Source of the DNA: Andalucia godoyi
Lineage: Eukaryota; Discoba; Jakobea; Jakobida; Andaluciidae
Assembly (NCBI GenBank): GCA_009859145.1
Contig: VRVR01000064.1
Span: 56,856-120,855 of the forward strand
Direction: 5' to 3'
DNA: 64,000 nucleotides
Shown here: piece by piece, positions 49,301 through 58,876 of the stretch
How the letters are laid out: every line of letters starts with the position of its first letter
Numbering within the stretch: the stretch's first letter is position 1
Translations under genes and position numbers: made by a program
Notes under the pieces: generated by a model
The model's input: the letters and a program-made list of their open reading frames with translations, nothing else
The model's database searches: none
What the model was told of the DNA's origin: nothing

Positions 49301-51540
49301 TCACTGTACGGAACACCTCGCTGCGGTCCCAAGCCGAGCGCAATCAGAGGTCGAACTAGTACGGACCGGAATGCACCCACCGAAGATGTTTTGTTCCAGA
49401 CGGCGTCCTTGTCCATGGTCACCGCGGGATTCAGCGCAGCGGACGATGTGCAGTCCGGACACTGTGCGCTGACGTTCCACCTCAGTTTTTGCAAATTGCA
49501 ACCGTCATACACTGCAACTTCGAACGAAAATGAGCCTGGTCGCGTCGCCTGCCACATCACAGACTGCCCCGACTCAGCCGTTAGAAATGGCGCATCAGAA
49601 CCTTGAATCATCTTCCAGGAGAAGTACAGGGAGCGTCCAGAAACACCGCCAATCACGGGAATCGTCAACTTCACCACAGGGTACCCATACAATGGATCCG
49701 GAACGACAGTCTGCGGAGCGACGATCGTGCTCACAGTTAGCCCCACCGAGCATGCAATCACGACTGAAGTGTTTGCCGTCCGGCCAGAGCAGGGAGAGCT
49801 CACGGACCCCGCGATCATGTAAGTGCCGCCCAACGTCTTTTTGGAGGAAACCAGCAGAGAACCATTGGGCTGCTGGACGAAGTTCAGGGGAGGTACGACG
49901 GCACCACCATACGTCGCATGAAAATCAACTGGCTGCGAAATACCAGTGCCAAGAAGCTCCAGATCACACTGGTACTGACATGTAGTAGTGTTCACAATCG
50001 GAATGCTGGGAAGACCTTCTTTGCACAGCGCGTTGCAAGCAACGATGAGCAAGTCCGAGGATGACGTCGCATATTCGATATTTCCAGTTGTGACGACGTC
50101 AAACAAGCATGACTGGAAAAGAAACGAAGTAGAACTAACTCCTGGAAGAGCATTCGAACAGGCAATGTACGATGCGTCTGTGGAGGCAGGAGCTGTAAAG
50201 GCCGGGTCGCCCGGGCCTGATACTGCGCTTACGGGTGCTGCAACCGGCGAAGCATAGCCGAGGAACGACGGAAAAAATGAATCCAGCGACGACGACACCG
50301 CAGAAGCGCTCACGAACGCAGCCACGTCTGCTGGCACACGTGAAGTCGCGTTACTGGGGATAATTCCGGAAATGGTCGAAAAGATGGAAAAGTCGTCATC
50401 CGGGCAGCCGTCATAGAATCCACAGAGACCATAGAGAGATCCGTACAGAATCGGATGCGGCCGCAGAATCGCCGACGACGAGAAAACCGAAAACCGAATT
50501 TCTGCGCGATGTAGCAATGGACCGTAATCCACGACGACGATCACCGTGGATGGTGCTTCTCGTTTGATGCTTACAGTAGTGTTGGAAACCGAGGACGTCC
50601 ACAAACTTCCGGACAAAAGCGGTTTCAGCTGAGCAGCAACCCCGTTGTGAAAGAGCAGAACGGAAGAACTATCGGTCTCATAAAACACAGAGATTGTTTC
50701 CGCTGAGGTACGCATGGCAAACCCACGAGCACACGTCTGAGATGACGCAGCAAAGCAAGGGAGATGGCGAACCTGCACGTTCCATGAGAACTTGGGGTCT
50801 GTAGCTGCTGAGCGAATGGCCCAGTAATCTCCCGTGGACTGAGTAGAAAACGAGGAACCATCAAAAGTCACATAATGTGGATCACCAAAAATGGTGCACG
50901 CGTTTCCCACTGCTTGTCGGATGCTGGTCGTCAGGCGCACAATGGAGACCAGCAACAACTGAAATGTCTGCGCCACAAAGTTGTGGCTGTTTGGTGGAGA
51001 CGAGCCGAGCGAAGAAAGCTCACTTTGAGAGATGGAGGTGCCCACTCCGAGGGTGAATATTTCAATGCCGCTCGCTTTCGCTGCATCTGCTGCCGCAACT
51101 GGGCTATCGTCGGCGACACCATCCGTTATGAGAACCAGCGCACGACGACGATTCATGGTCTGCACACTGAGCATCGTCTGCGCGGCATTCAGGCACGAAA
51201 TCATGTTTGTGCTTCCTCCACTGTATACCATTGTCTGTAATGTATTCACAACGACGGATTCGGACACATTCAGCGGTTGCACGACTGTCGAAGAACTTCC
51301 AAATGAGATGGCACCAACCCGAATATTGCCGCTGAGAGCCGCTGGACGCAGCAAAGTTTGCGATAATTGAATAACAAATGGACGGACGCTGTCCTCGAAC
51401 ACGGGAGCGGTGATGGATCCCGACACATCAATACAGAGAGCGATATCGATCTGCGCAGCGATGCCGCATCCCTGAGAATGCACAGTATGCAAGCTACAGC
51501 ACAGGACAACTAGCGAAAACAGAAAAAAGAATCGATGCAT
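46354..51540 (-). CDS. Giant surface receptor: vWA, vWD and PKD-like repeats, single TM
   Basis: 1728 residues with a signal peptide (MHRFFFLFSLVVLCCSLHTVHS). A vWA domain (~30-205) carries a full MIDAS motif (CIDVSGSI, GSTNM, ITDGVADD), so metal-dependent ligand binding is expected. A vWD-type segment follows (CTIFGDPHYVTFDGSSF, ending near YGLCGFYDGCPDDDF). About five PKD/Ig-like modules (~620-1590) follow the pattern Y.W.....PG.Y...L.V.DGC. One TM (GLIAGVVIACIVVVSAGVGAAV, ~1645-1667) and a short RKRR-anchored Pro-rich tail end the protein. It is probably an adhesion or mating-type surface protein. Intronless over 5.2 kb; ATG clear. Confidence 0.9.
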   Translation of the reverse strand: MHRFFFLFSLVVLCCSLHTVHSQGCGIAAQIDIALCIDVSGSITAPVFEDSVRPFVIQLSQTLLRPAALSGNIRVGAISFGSSSTVVQPLNVSESVVVNTLQTMVYSGGSTNMISCLNAAQTMLSVQTMNRRRALVLITDGVADDSPVAAADAAKASGIEIFTLGVGTSISQSELSSLGSSPPNSHNFVAQTFQLLLVSIVRLTTSIRQAVGNACTIFGDPHYVTFDGSSFSTQSTGDYWAIRSAATDPKFSWNVQVRHLPCFAASSQTCARGFAMRTSAETISVFYETDSSSVLLFHNGVAAQLKPLLSGSLWTSSVSNTTVSIKREAPSTVIVVVDYGPLLHRAEIRFSVFSSSAILRPHPILYGSLYGLCGFYDGCPDDDFSIFSTISGIIPSNATSRVPADVAAFVSASAVSSSLDSFFPSFLGYASPVAAPVSAVSGPGDPAFTAPASTDASYIACSNALPGVSSTSFLFQSCLFDVVTTGNIEYATSSSDLLIVACNALCKEGLPSIPIVNTTTCQYQCDLELLGTGISQPVDFHATYGGAVVPPLNFVQQPNGSLLVSSKKTLGGTYMIAGSVSSPCSGRTANTSVVIACSVGLTVSTIVAPQTVVPDPLYGYPVVKLTIPVIGGVSGRSLYFSWKMIQGSDAPFLTAESGQSVMWQATRPGSFSFEVAVYDGCNLQKLRWNVSAQCPDCTSSAALNPAVTMDKDAVWNKTSSVGAFRSVLVRPLIALGLGPQRGVPYSESFVLQEASIQDYPSAVFVLANTTSQSKSYSVFVPGTASRNLSDPVVVNLPKTIVVSNTTLSASQVSMSSWGGMVPAWRVPLAVYTTTISTTLTSVRQLKAIPANNLCNITLSPPSPSNNAALSTSAIRPIPDVQPSTTTVSVIPADPSSPSKCVGTYTIGYHLESACSSASATGTATVACGPAPLIKVFDTLGVANPFNPITGVIDPITWNASRSVEPYGRQLSYLWTLQYEPANGGTIISSNSTSPAITFAAPGNGGRVSVNLVLSNGCSAARWGITKLLTSSVSLRSLADESLPVQTRTMPQTTKQFGKIDADDSAVALKSNWNAALRKFSAVLLPVGGMTDMQLCNAERLSSFVSFESLHNAPFISATPLQSGTYHVRVGSKNICEMGGNTGYSIHADCRFAAGQLTLSTLGSSKHLVLDRHRGVGTIFLSAEQTRCDADMKCEDENLWTYSWELSRMSSGRREEFLFAQGIATSLTITSPGVYELQLTVTDGCTAATERDSIVVEVVEDTHDDDLDAVSVVLGCGSFVPNVGGTAKTVVWNSGQSFGFETSLSADLSTLDAGRNFANYTFLWEVISAPQQSVLCQVQTVVVNSSVVQAQNVTQETDTERTVFYNTTTTSTTTAVTTTVRLGPVSTATRGLFNIPFIPLDVPGSYVVQLSMSDSSCTKTATVTLTAVCNSPPAARIVSTLADSSMVMLNDTGIFSLFLNGTSSSDADSDPLGFSWTVSQSLSFSTSPAVSDASSFAPLLSETQEKSTWLTVRAAGTYVVQLTVSDGCSASTTTFTLIANCSLFDLSGPFVSGNGILPSFSTSGSSSTTSSPSSTLLSASSSIATLYMQGSYIECDGTFSWRVLSYTSTVAPPPTPSNPSSGNGSEASGSAGLIAGVVIACIVVVSAGVGAAVYFIRKRRTAAATKGPHSQEPTPQPMFPLQSPASPFSPSAPANVGAPPVTRPASRGTAVWSPTTNSAYAGQIQNDRL

Positions 51541-51593
51541 GCAGGGCGGTGCTCTGGTTTCTTGCCGATTTCAAACGTCTATTAGTCTGCTCT

Positions 51594-52071
51594 ATGGACA
51601 GGCGAAAGAAATACGCTGGTGGAAATTTTGGCGTTTTTGCAGGAAGAGGCACTCAGATTCCGCGCGACATTTTGTACGTTTTCTGTGCAGCAACGTCGCC
51701 AAGCGTGGCAACTTGCGATTCCAGAGCGCGGATGTCGTGCAACTCCTTCGGATCATGTCCGAGCAGAAAAAACCTTTTTGTCCGTTGTTGCTTTTACATG
51801 ACACAGTTGCATATTGTTTTGGTTTGAATGGTGGTGACAAAGTACACACGCAAATCCTCGGACGTCACTGCTGAGGGACGGTACCGCCTGCTCTGACATC
51901 GTTCCTCTACAGGCTGTTTGTTTAGCATACGAGCATGCTCTATTGTGTTCCTCTACAAACGACTGTTGTTGTTCCTGGATGCAAAGATACACACAGGCAT
52001 CCACGCAACCAGAAACGAAGAACTCATTCGCACCACCGACGGCCAAGTGGCGTTGGTGAGCCTCGAAATTT
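51594..52071 (+). other. Possible small spliced gene, unresolved
   Basis: An ATG at 51594 opens MDRRKKYAGGNFGVFAGRG. Another frame continues as FQSADVVQLLRIMSEQKKPF and LLLLHDTVAYCFGLNGGDK. A 69-nt GT-AG interval then joins it to AVCLAYEHALLCSSTNDC. Linking the first two parts would need a 17-nt intron or a frameshift, so the model is incomplete. Confidence 0.25.
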
Positions 52072-52182
52072 TGCCGACTGAAATGTGCCGCCAGCCGCCA
52101 GCACCACGCCCGACCATTAAGCGCGTGGTTTATCTTTGCTGCTCCGATTTTTTTCTGTATTCTTTCCCAACAGTCGAGCAGT

Positions 52183-52770
52183 ATGCGGTCTATCGGTTTG
52201 TTTGCAGCCCTTGTGTGTGTCGCTGTCCTCAACTGCTCAGTTTTCCGGGTAGAGGCTGCGTGCCCTGCTACGGTCTCTCAGGTGCTAAGCGCCGCTTCTC
52301 AGACTTGGGGCAGTATCTGCTTTGCCACAGAGGCAACCTCGTGCCCCTGGAGTCTGATCACGACGTCGACTTCGACGACCATCACTGCTGCGGGTGTAAC
52401 GTACACCCCGACTGGGACAGACTCGGACGTCTCATGCAATCCCATGTCCTACGTCGGTGCTGGTTCCCGCTATACTTGCAGAATTCAGCGAACCACAGGA
52501 TCCATTGCAACCGGTGATATTGTCGTTACAGTGACGTACAACTCATCGTCCACCTGTGATACGATCATTGCGGGAACCGTAGGTCGCGTCTCGTCCTCTA
52601 CCTCCACGATTAACAACCTCTTCCGAGGTCTGGCCAGTGCATCGAATTCTCAGGGATTCTCGGGCTGCACGACATGTACTCCTACCAATCCCACAGGCTC
52701 TTCCTCTGTGTTTGGTGTTCCCATAGTTCTGGCAGCGGTCTTCTCTCTGTTGACCATTCTAATTTGCTGA
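52183..52770 (+). CDS. Secreted Ser/Thr-rich protein, GPI-anchor-like
   Basis: A 195-residue protein with signal peptide MRSIGLFAALVCVAVLNCSV. A body with paired cysteines (ACPATVSQVL, GSICFATEATSCPW, DVSCNPMSY, GCTTCTPTN) is very rich in Ser/Thr. A final hydrophobic stretch runs to the last residue (VFGVPIVLAAVFSLLTILIC). A hydrophobic end with no cytosolic residues after it, preceded by small residues (GSSS), is the form of a GPI-attachment signal. It is a likely cell-surface protein, possibly O-glycosylated. No family recognised. It is transcribed divergently from the vWA receptor. Confidence 0.75.
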   Translation: MRSIGLFAALVCVAVLNCSVFRVEAACPATVSQVLSAASQTWGSICFATEATSCPWSLITTSTSTTITAAGVTYTPTGTDSDVSCNPMSYVGAGSRYTCRIQRTTGSIATGDIVVTVTYNSSSTCDTIIAGTVGRVSSSTSTINNLFRGLASASNSQGFSGCTTCTPTNPTGSSSVFGVPIVLAAVFSLLTILIC

Positions 52771-52829
52771 TATGTCACGATAAACTACTTTGTTCTGTTT
52801 TACATAATTCTATGGAGAGGTTGTCTTAT

Positions 52830-53690
52830 CTATCCTGGGATGTCTGCTGCACATTCTGGGATATATGAAAAAAGGACCGTATGGTGCAGATCTGTTAGCG
52901 AAAAATAAGATTCAATTGGAGCATCGACAAATAGTGCAACAAAATAAGCACTTTTCGCACATTTTGAGATCATCTCGTGTTGGACACCATAACATTTTCT
53001 CGTTAGTTTACGCAAAGTGAGCAGTTTGTGGAAGGAGAAGTTGCCGCACTGATCTCGTGGATCTTCGTCTTCCTTTGCTGAAACAACTCGTATGCCGCAG
53101 CTGCTGTCAGACATGCTGTTAGGAAAACATGCACGAACAGGAGGATTGGCCCCGCACTCACCACTGACATATTTTCCTCACGAGTGGAGAGATCAAAAGT
53201 TGCACTCTACAAACAGCAAGGCACCATAACTGACATTCGTGATCCAAGCTGCGGGTGGAATGAGACCGCCTATTGCCGACCCGCAAAGACTTGCGAGGGC
53301 AGCACTTTTCCAAATGAGTTTTGAGATATCGGCAAAGAAAGAACCTATATGAGCCACAAGTGCGCCAACAAGGAAGAAAACCGGAATGAGCATGGTTCGG
53401 AAAGCGGTGTTGGACGCGGTTTGCACATTGTCTGCCTAGGTGTAGCAGTCCGAACCGTCAGGACAGCGATTCACTAGAGATGAATAAGTGTATCGGAATC
53501 ATGCCGTGTCCAGTACGTCAAGAACAATATATGGTAATAGCCATCGCTCGGGGGATAGTAAATGCTCCACTGCACTCCAAAGGCAATCAACAGGATTACC
53601 AACGTCAGTACAGAAATCGATGCGATGACAATTTCGTGAGGTGGCGGAACCTTTCTTTTTTGCATGGTCTCAGCCTTTAAGCACATGAGC
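52830..53690 (-). other. Probable intron-containing multi-TM gene, unresolved
   Basis: Minus-strand pieces in order: an ATG frame from 53686 with a TM (IVIASISVLTLVILLIAFGV) and a short outer loop; a frame 53426-53193 with two hydrophobic segments (LIPVFFLVGALVAHIGSFF, ALASLCGSAIGGLIPPAAWI); and a frame 53114-52830 with a Cys/charged tail. A strong 46-nt intron candidate (gtgagt...cctaacag) lies just before the ATG at 53114. Joining the first two needs a splice or frameshift that I could not place. The content looks like a 3-4 TM membrane protein. Confidence 0.35.
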
Positions 53691-54247
53691 TACTCAACAG
53701 ACAGTTTATGATCACGAAAAGAACAGCACATTTTCGTGGGATTCGGCCAACCAAAAAACCGCCAGTCTGTTCCTCGGATGCCTTGGAAACCTCAAACTGT
53801 GGTTCTTTTCTTTACTTTTGTGTGATCCGAAATGAAAGCAACAGGAAGTCTCGGGCGATGTTCCTTCACAAATTTGTTCATACCATTCGCGATCTGCATC
53901 TGTTTCCGCGACTACAGAGCAGACTGAGTATGCTCCATCCTTGGAAACTACGGTGCTTGCTCATCATCCACATCCTTTGCCCTGTCTGCATCTGCCGTCT
54001 TGATCCCCGCAGTGATTGCAGCCTGGTTGTAAGGCTACACGGAATACAAAGGAACTGCCTTTTCTATTCGTAAACTTTCTTTTGTTTTTTCATTTTTCAC
54101 GCAAACCGATGCAGCTTTAAAGATGAAAACCATCTGCAGGGCATTTGTCCGCACTCGTCGCTGCTCGAACATGGAAGAGCAACTTTTGTGAAAAGTATCG
54201 ACAAGGTTGAAATGCAATTTACTAAACTTGGGGCAGCGCGTCGCTAG
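53691..54247. other. Intergenic, no gene seen
   Basis: Only one plus-strand frame of ~120 codons without motifs. It lies 3' of the REase-kinase gene. Confidence 0.4.
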
Positions 54248-56230
54248 TCATCCAAGAGAAGAGCAGAACTCTAGCACGTGTCTAACCAGCCGTTCACTCG
54301 CGCTGCTCTCGTTCTTCATCTCAAACAAACTGGGGAACTCACGGTGCAGCCGTTGCAAAAAGGAACGCAGTGGTCGCCGCTCCTCCGTGTCCAGCGCAGG
54401 AATCGGTAGGTATGGATTCAGCACATCGTTCAGAATACGCGACCGGATTCGAAACAGTTCATTTTTGTTGTGCAGCCGGGTATGCGATTCTAGAGTTGAT
54501 TCGTTCAAATAGATGGCCACCGGCGGCAGCCACGAGAGGACGTCTCCAATTGCCAGGTACACCGTCGTGAGCACAGCCTGCTGCAGACACACATGGAACC
54601 GTTGTCCATCGGACAGATCAACCAACGACGCCACTGCATCCAGCCAATCGGGTGAGAAGGCAGCATGGTAGTGAAACTCTTTTTTGTCACGCTTCTGGAT
54701 AAACGACGCACCGCCCCAGTCAATCAAACAAATTGGAAACTGAAAGTCGCTTTGGACGTTCTCCAGCAACACCACATTCTGCGGACAAATGTCCATGTGA
54801 TGTATGCCATTCTGGCTGCACTGCAGTACAATGCTGATCAACTGCTGCAAAAGTTCCGTGCAAAAAGCGAGGGCACGGTTCGGGTAACACGATGCAAGTG
54901 GCAATGGCACTCCTACTGGAGCTGTGCACAGAATTGCTCCATGATCGGACTGTTCAGAATGCAAGAGATTCGGCACCCAGAATCGATGGTGGCCCCAGTC
55001 GATTCGAGAAAGCTCCTGCAGTGCACCCAGTTCGGTCGTCCACTCCGCTTGCTTCGATACCGGAAAACACTTGACAACGACGGATGTTGTTGAATCAAGA
55101 GTCGCGGTCGCTAGTTCCACAACATCCATCTTCCCGATGCCATGGACCGGTGCACGCTGCAGCATTCCAGTCAATTCCAGCCTCGGTGAAATGGATAGTG
55201 AGTGCACGATTCCAGAGGACAAGGTGGACACAACTGGTGGTGGCGCGCCATTCCACCCACACAGGGCATGCGGATCACTGGACAACAAGTAGCAAATGCC
55301 TTTCATTCCACCGTCATCGAGGGCAATGGGTGCAGTTTCCAGCAGCTCGTAGTTCCATCCAGATTCAGAATCGAAAATGCGCAAACAAATAAAAACGATG
55401 AAATTCCGGTTGCACGCAAAGCCCCAACACACACGGCGAAAAATTCCGGATTCCTGAACAATGTGCGCAAATCGCTGGTACACTTGCTGTATGGCCTCGG
55501 AGAGCTTTGACTTTGATGTGCCGTCGAATCGATCGGATCCTTTGAGTTCCCCGGCAATGCTTGCTCCCGAGTACATGGAACGCCGAAGGGCAAGACGGCC
55601 TATGCAAAGCAGAAGGTCCACCCTTTGGTTCTGTCCGTAAAGGCCACTCCGCGAAAAATCCACTAGGTGCATGTCGCCGTGCTTGGAGAGGAATCGAGTG
55701 ATGAACAACCGGAATTGGACTTGCAGGAGCGGCTCAGGACAAGAGTCCAAAGGAAGCGTTCCCACCGTCTCGTTCCACATTGCCTGGAAATCCTCCCAGA
55801 ACGGGAGATTGGAAGAAATGGATGGGAAAAGATCGTCAAACGAAGCACCGGTGGCATACAAATTGGTGGTGCCGCTGCGCGACGACGACCCCAAAGCCAG
55901 CAAATCCTGCGACAACTTGGAGAGAAAATACTTGATATCGGATACTCGCTCTGCTTCTTGTGACCTCTTTGCTTCTTCTTCGGACTTGGTCGCTCGTTCT
56001 AGGGACTTTTTCGCCATTTCTTCGGCAGCAAGTCTTCTTTGATGCTCTGCCTCTTTCTCCTGTCTTTCTCTCTCTTTCTCAAGGCGTTCACGTTCAAAGG
56101 CTGCTTCAGCAATTTCCTTCGCCTTCCGTTCACGTTCAGCGACTGCTTCAGCAGCCTCCTTTGCCTGCTTCAACTGCTCGAATTGCTTCAGCAGCTCCTG
56201 AATCTTGTCATTTGGATCAGACAAACTCAT
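54248..56230 (-). CDS. Intact REase-kinase family protein (Crinkler-effector-like architecture)
   Basis: A 660-residue protein without a signal peptide. Residues 8-95 are a Glu/Arg/Ala coiled coil. A linker domain (~97-190) has KYFLSKLSQDLLAL and FRLFITRFLSKHGDMHLVDFS. Residues ~200-300 carry a PD-(D/E)XK nuclease-like signature: RVDLLLCIG (Asp205), SIAGELKGS (Glu228-x-Lys230) and a QQVYQRF helix. Residues ~345-570 are an atypical kinase: VVVKCFP (Lys387), LQELSRIDW, HHMDICPQNVVLL (Asp480, Asn485), LIDWGGAS (Asp504) and LDAVASLVDLSDGQ. REase-plus-kinase order is described for Crinkler-type effectors of eukaryotes, where these proteins are proposed to act in the nucleus. All motif residues are intact. 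Three broken relatives lie at ~2, 36.4 and 45.1 kb. Confidence 0.85.
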   Translation of the reverse strand: MSLSDPNDKIQELLKQFEQLKQAKEAAEAVAERERKAKEIAEAAFERERLEKERERQEKEAEHQRRLAAEEMAKKSLERATKSEEEAKRSQEAERVSDIKYFLSKLSQDLLALGSSSRSGTTNLYATGASFDDLFPSISSNLPFWEDFQAMWNETVGTLPLDSCPEPLLQVQFRLFITRFLSKHGDMHLVDFSRSGLYGQNQRVDLLLCIGRLALRRSMYSGASIAGELKGSDRFDGTSKSKLSEAIQQVYQRFAHIVQESGIFRRVCWGFACNRNFIVFICLRIFDSESGWNYELLETAPIALDDGGMKGICYLLSSDPHALCGWNGAPPPVVSTLSSGIVHSLSISPRLELTGMLQRAPVHGIGKMDVVELATATLDSTTSVVVKCFPVSKQAEWTTELGALQELSRIDWGHHRFWVPNLLHSEQSDHGAILCTAPVGVPLPLASCYPNRALAFCTELLQQLISIVLQCSQNGIHHMDICPQNVVLLENVQSDFQFPICLIDWGGASFIQKRDKKEFHYHAAFSPDWLDAVASLVDLSDGQRFHVCLQQAVLTTVYLAIGDVLSWLPPVAIYLNESTLESHTRLHNKNELFRIRSRILNDVLNPYLPIPALDTEERRPLRSFLQRLHREFPSLFEMKNESSASERLVRHVLEFCSSLG

Positions 56231-57082
56231 GGGTCAATACGGAAATGAATATAATATAAAATAAAATACAAAATATGACTACACATAAAGCGAGAGAAAG
56301 AAGGAAAGGAAAAGGAAGAAAAGACATGTAAACGGGAAAAAACATGGCAAGCGCGGGGTTTTCTGACTGCTCCGATGGTATGAGTACGGATTTTCCCCGA
56401 CTCAAGAAGGCTGCCGAGCAAGCATTCTATTTCTGCAAAAGCAGATCGAAAAACAGATGGCTTCGTATTTTGCGATCGAATTCCGTCAACTTCAAACTCA
56501 AAATCCTTGATTCTGCTCGGTTTCATGAATGTGGTTGAGAAAATAACTATCTTTTCAACTTTTCTCACCAATTCCAATCAGCTTGTTTGCAGAAGAGGTT
56601 TGTTCAAGCCACACCTAAGCCGACAGGACAATATGACAGAGGTTTCAGGTGTCGTGAATGCTGTGTCATTGACGAATGATGCCGTTCAACTGCCATGATG
56701 AATTAGTCGTCGTTCGAATTGATGTTTTACCGAGTAGCACTGTTCACTGCGCGAATCCTGGATCCTGCTACTATTACAGAAACGACAACGAAACTGTTGC
56801 TATTCCTCCTGACATACCTTTCTCGATAGTGGGCGCTAGAATCCATGGAATTCGTGATGCAGTGTAACAGCGTTTGGATCTGTCCAATTCGACGTTCATC
56901 ATTTTTCTAACTTAATGACTGCGAAAGTAACGAACGCTCTATTGCCACTGTGACATTGTTTGAGCGAGGATTATTCTTTCCTTTTTACATACGACCTCGA
57001 AAACGCGGTGTGAGTTCTGTGACGGAATGGTTATGCTCTCTTGATTTACCCGTACCCGCCCAGCAGACCCAATTGGAATAAA
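56231..57082. other. Gap without a supported gene
   Basis: It holds the AT-rich upstream region of the REase-kinase gene. A plus-strand ATG frame (56690-56867, 59 codons) ends DNETVAIPPDIPFSIVG and could be a terminal exon, but no upstream exon is convincing. Confidence 0.35.
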
Positions 57083-58294
57083 CTACAATTCTAATTTTCT
57101 GGCTACCCTGGGCGCTCTGGTCTTGCTTTCGTCACGTAAAAACGTTCGCAATCGAACAGACAGCGTCAGTTCGACGAATGCTAAATCATAATGACAATGT
57201 CTTCGTTGCCAAAGAAAACGCTTTCCAATTTCCGGATTTCCCGACGGAGACCCGTACACTCCTATGTCACCACTGAGACTCTGATCCGAGTAAGGCTGAT
57301 CCAAGTGAGCGAAAACGTCGTTTCCACGAAAAGCAAATTCTGTTAGAGCATTCTGTGGAGCAGAAACAGCGGTTTCCCAGTTTGTGTTACGGTTTCTTGA
57401 CTTCATCACTGGAGCAGGATTCACCAATATCACAATACTGTCATCCTGGGACTCAATATCGGCGACAGGCGTTGGTTTCTCTCGTGTCTGCTGGAGACGA
57501 TGGCGGTTTGACTTTTTCCTGCTGTGCACTTCATATTCCGACAATTCTTCTTCCAGAATGTGTTCGGCGTCGAAATCATCATTCTCCACAAATCCATCCC
57601 AGTACTGGCGTATCTCATCGTTCCGGAAGAATCGAGGAGTTTCAAACTTGATCTCATACAGATCTCGGTCATACGAGATGCGATTGATCACTGGAGTAAA
57701 CGCCAAATGCTTCCATTCCGACGTTCCTTCCACAATAGCCTTCCAAAATACCGCAGCGTTCTCGCCTTCGTGCCCAATTGTAGTAGTCGAATACAACTCC
57801 TCCATTGCACGGGCAAGAGAGATGTTAACAGCCGGTCCAAACGGAGTGTCCAGTAACGGCTCATTCCACAGAAACCGATACTTGATTTGGACTGGCTTAG
57901 CTTGCAATAGACGTCCCGCAATTGAGTGAGTATTCCCATTCTGGTGCTCTTTGGATCTTTTCGGATTGGAGACACTGGAGAACATCGATTCAACCACGCC
58001 ATCAGAGAACATCGATGCTATCTCATTTTGTCGGGGATCAAATGGGTGATGCTGGATTAGAATCCGTTCCAAATTCCTGATCACATGCCGGGACACGACA
58101 TTCGACAAAAACTGGCAGAGTACTGACGGATCATGCGGACGTTGCATTCTATCCAAGAAAAGCGCTGGTGGCTTCGGAAGGCTGAGATGAAACGGATCTT
58201 CATTCTCGGCACTCCCAAAACTCTGTGCAGCATGCGAACAGAGAAGGACGCAAACGATCAAGACGATCGGAGTCCACGGAAATGAGAATCGCAT
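57083..58294 (-). CDS. Secreted protein of unknown function
   Basis: A 403-residue protein with a clear signal peptide (FPWTPIVLIVCVLLCSHAAQS). The body is hydrophilic: PHDPSVLCQFLSNVVSRHVI, VQIKYRFLWNEPLLDTPFG, FWKAIVEGTSEWKHLAFTPV, then basic RKKSNRHRLQQTREK. The C-terminus (FLWQRRHCHYDLAFVELTL) has no TM. Few cysteines. No family recognised. Intronless with a clean ATG. Confidence 0.7.
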   Translation of the reverse strand: MRFSFPWTPIVLIVCVLLCSHAAQSFGSAENEDPFHLSLPKPPALFLDRMQRPHDPSVLCQFLSNVVSRHVIRNLERILIQHHPFDPRQNEIASMFSDGVVESMFSSVSNPKRSKEHQNGNTHSIAGRLLQAKPVQIKYRFLWNEPLLDTPFGPAVNISLARAMEELYSTTTIGHEGENAAVFWKAIVEGTSEWKHLAFTPVINRISYDRDLYEIKFETPRFFRNDEIRQYWDGFVENDDFDAEHILEEELSEYEVHSRKKSNRHRLQQTREKPTPVADIESQDDSIVILVNPAPVMKSRNRNTNWETAVSAPQNALTEFAFRGNDVFAHLDQPYSDQSLSGDIGVYGSPSGNPEIGKRFLWQRRHCHYDLAFVELTLSVRLRTFLRDESKTRAPRVARKLEL

Positions 58295-58876
58295 CTCTGC
58301 GTTATGGTGAATGCTTTGTTGGCCACTCGTTTCTGTATGAAAATGCTTCGCTACACAGTTGAAACAGGCTTCTCAACTTCTTGTTCAAATGGACCATAAA
58401 CATGAGTTGTGATCTTTGCAAAACCCAGACGAGTACTCAAGTGTGAGGTTTCCTCAAAAAACAGAGGAACGATGCTCGAAAGGCAAGGTTTTCACTTTCC
58501 CTCCTGAATTTTCCAAATATCTTCAAATGATGATTACGGAAAGCAGTCATCCGAAGACGATGAATCCGAAGACGAAAGGTCCTCGGATGATGAATATGCT
58601 CATCCTGTAGCAATGGCTGTTCGGAAAGCAGAAAGCTGTACATCATGTCATTCTACCGATCCACGCCACAACTTGTTTTCGCTGTCCAAATCGAAACGTT
58701 TGTATCTTTATGAGCATCGGTGATCGTTCTATTTCACTCATTGCAAAGTATCGAGAATTTGATCAATTCGAACGCACGCGGTTGTCGTATCTTTACTCTT
58801 CGAAACAGTCGAGAGCGCTGTCCAATGTGTCTGCGCTTCCGGTGAGGTAATCGGCCAATCCATTGCACATCTCGAA
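58295..58876. other. Gap without a supported gene
   Basis: A plus-strand open stretch before 58840 (AKYREFDQFERTRLSYLY) followed by a good donor (gtgagg) hints at an upstream exon of the next gene, but the phases do not agree with its frame. Confidence 0.3.

Noticed and set aside
51670-51690. Ultra-short introns of 17-20 nt (gtacgttttctgtgcag here, similar strings near 5608 and 6020)
   Set aside because: They would fix frames in weak gene models only; no confident gene needs one, and GT...AG at this length is common by chance.
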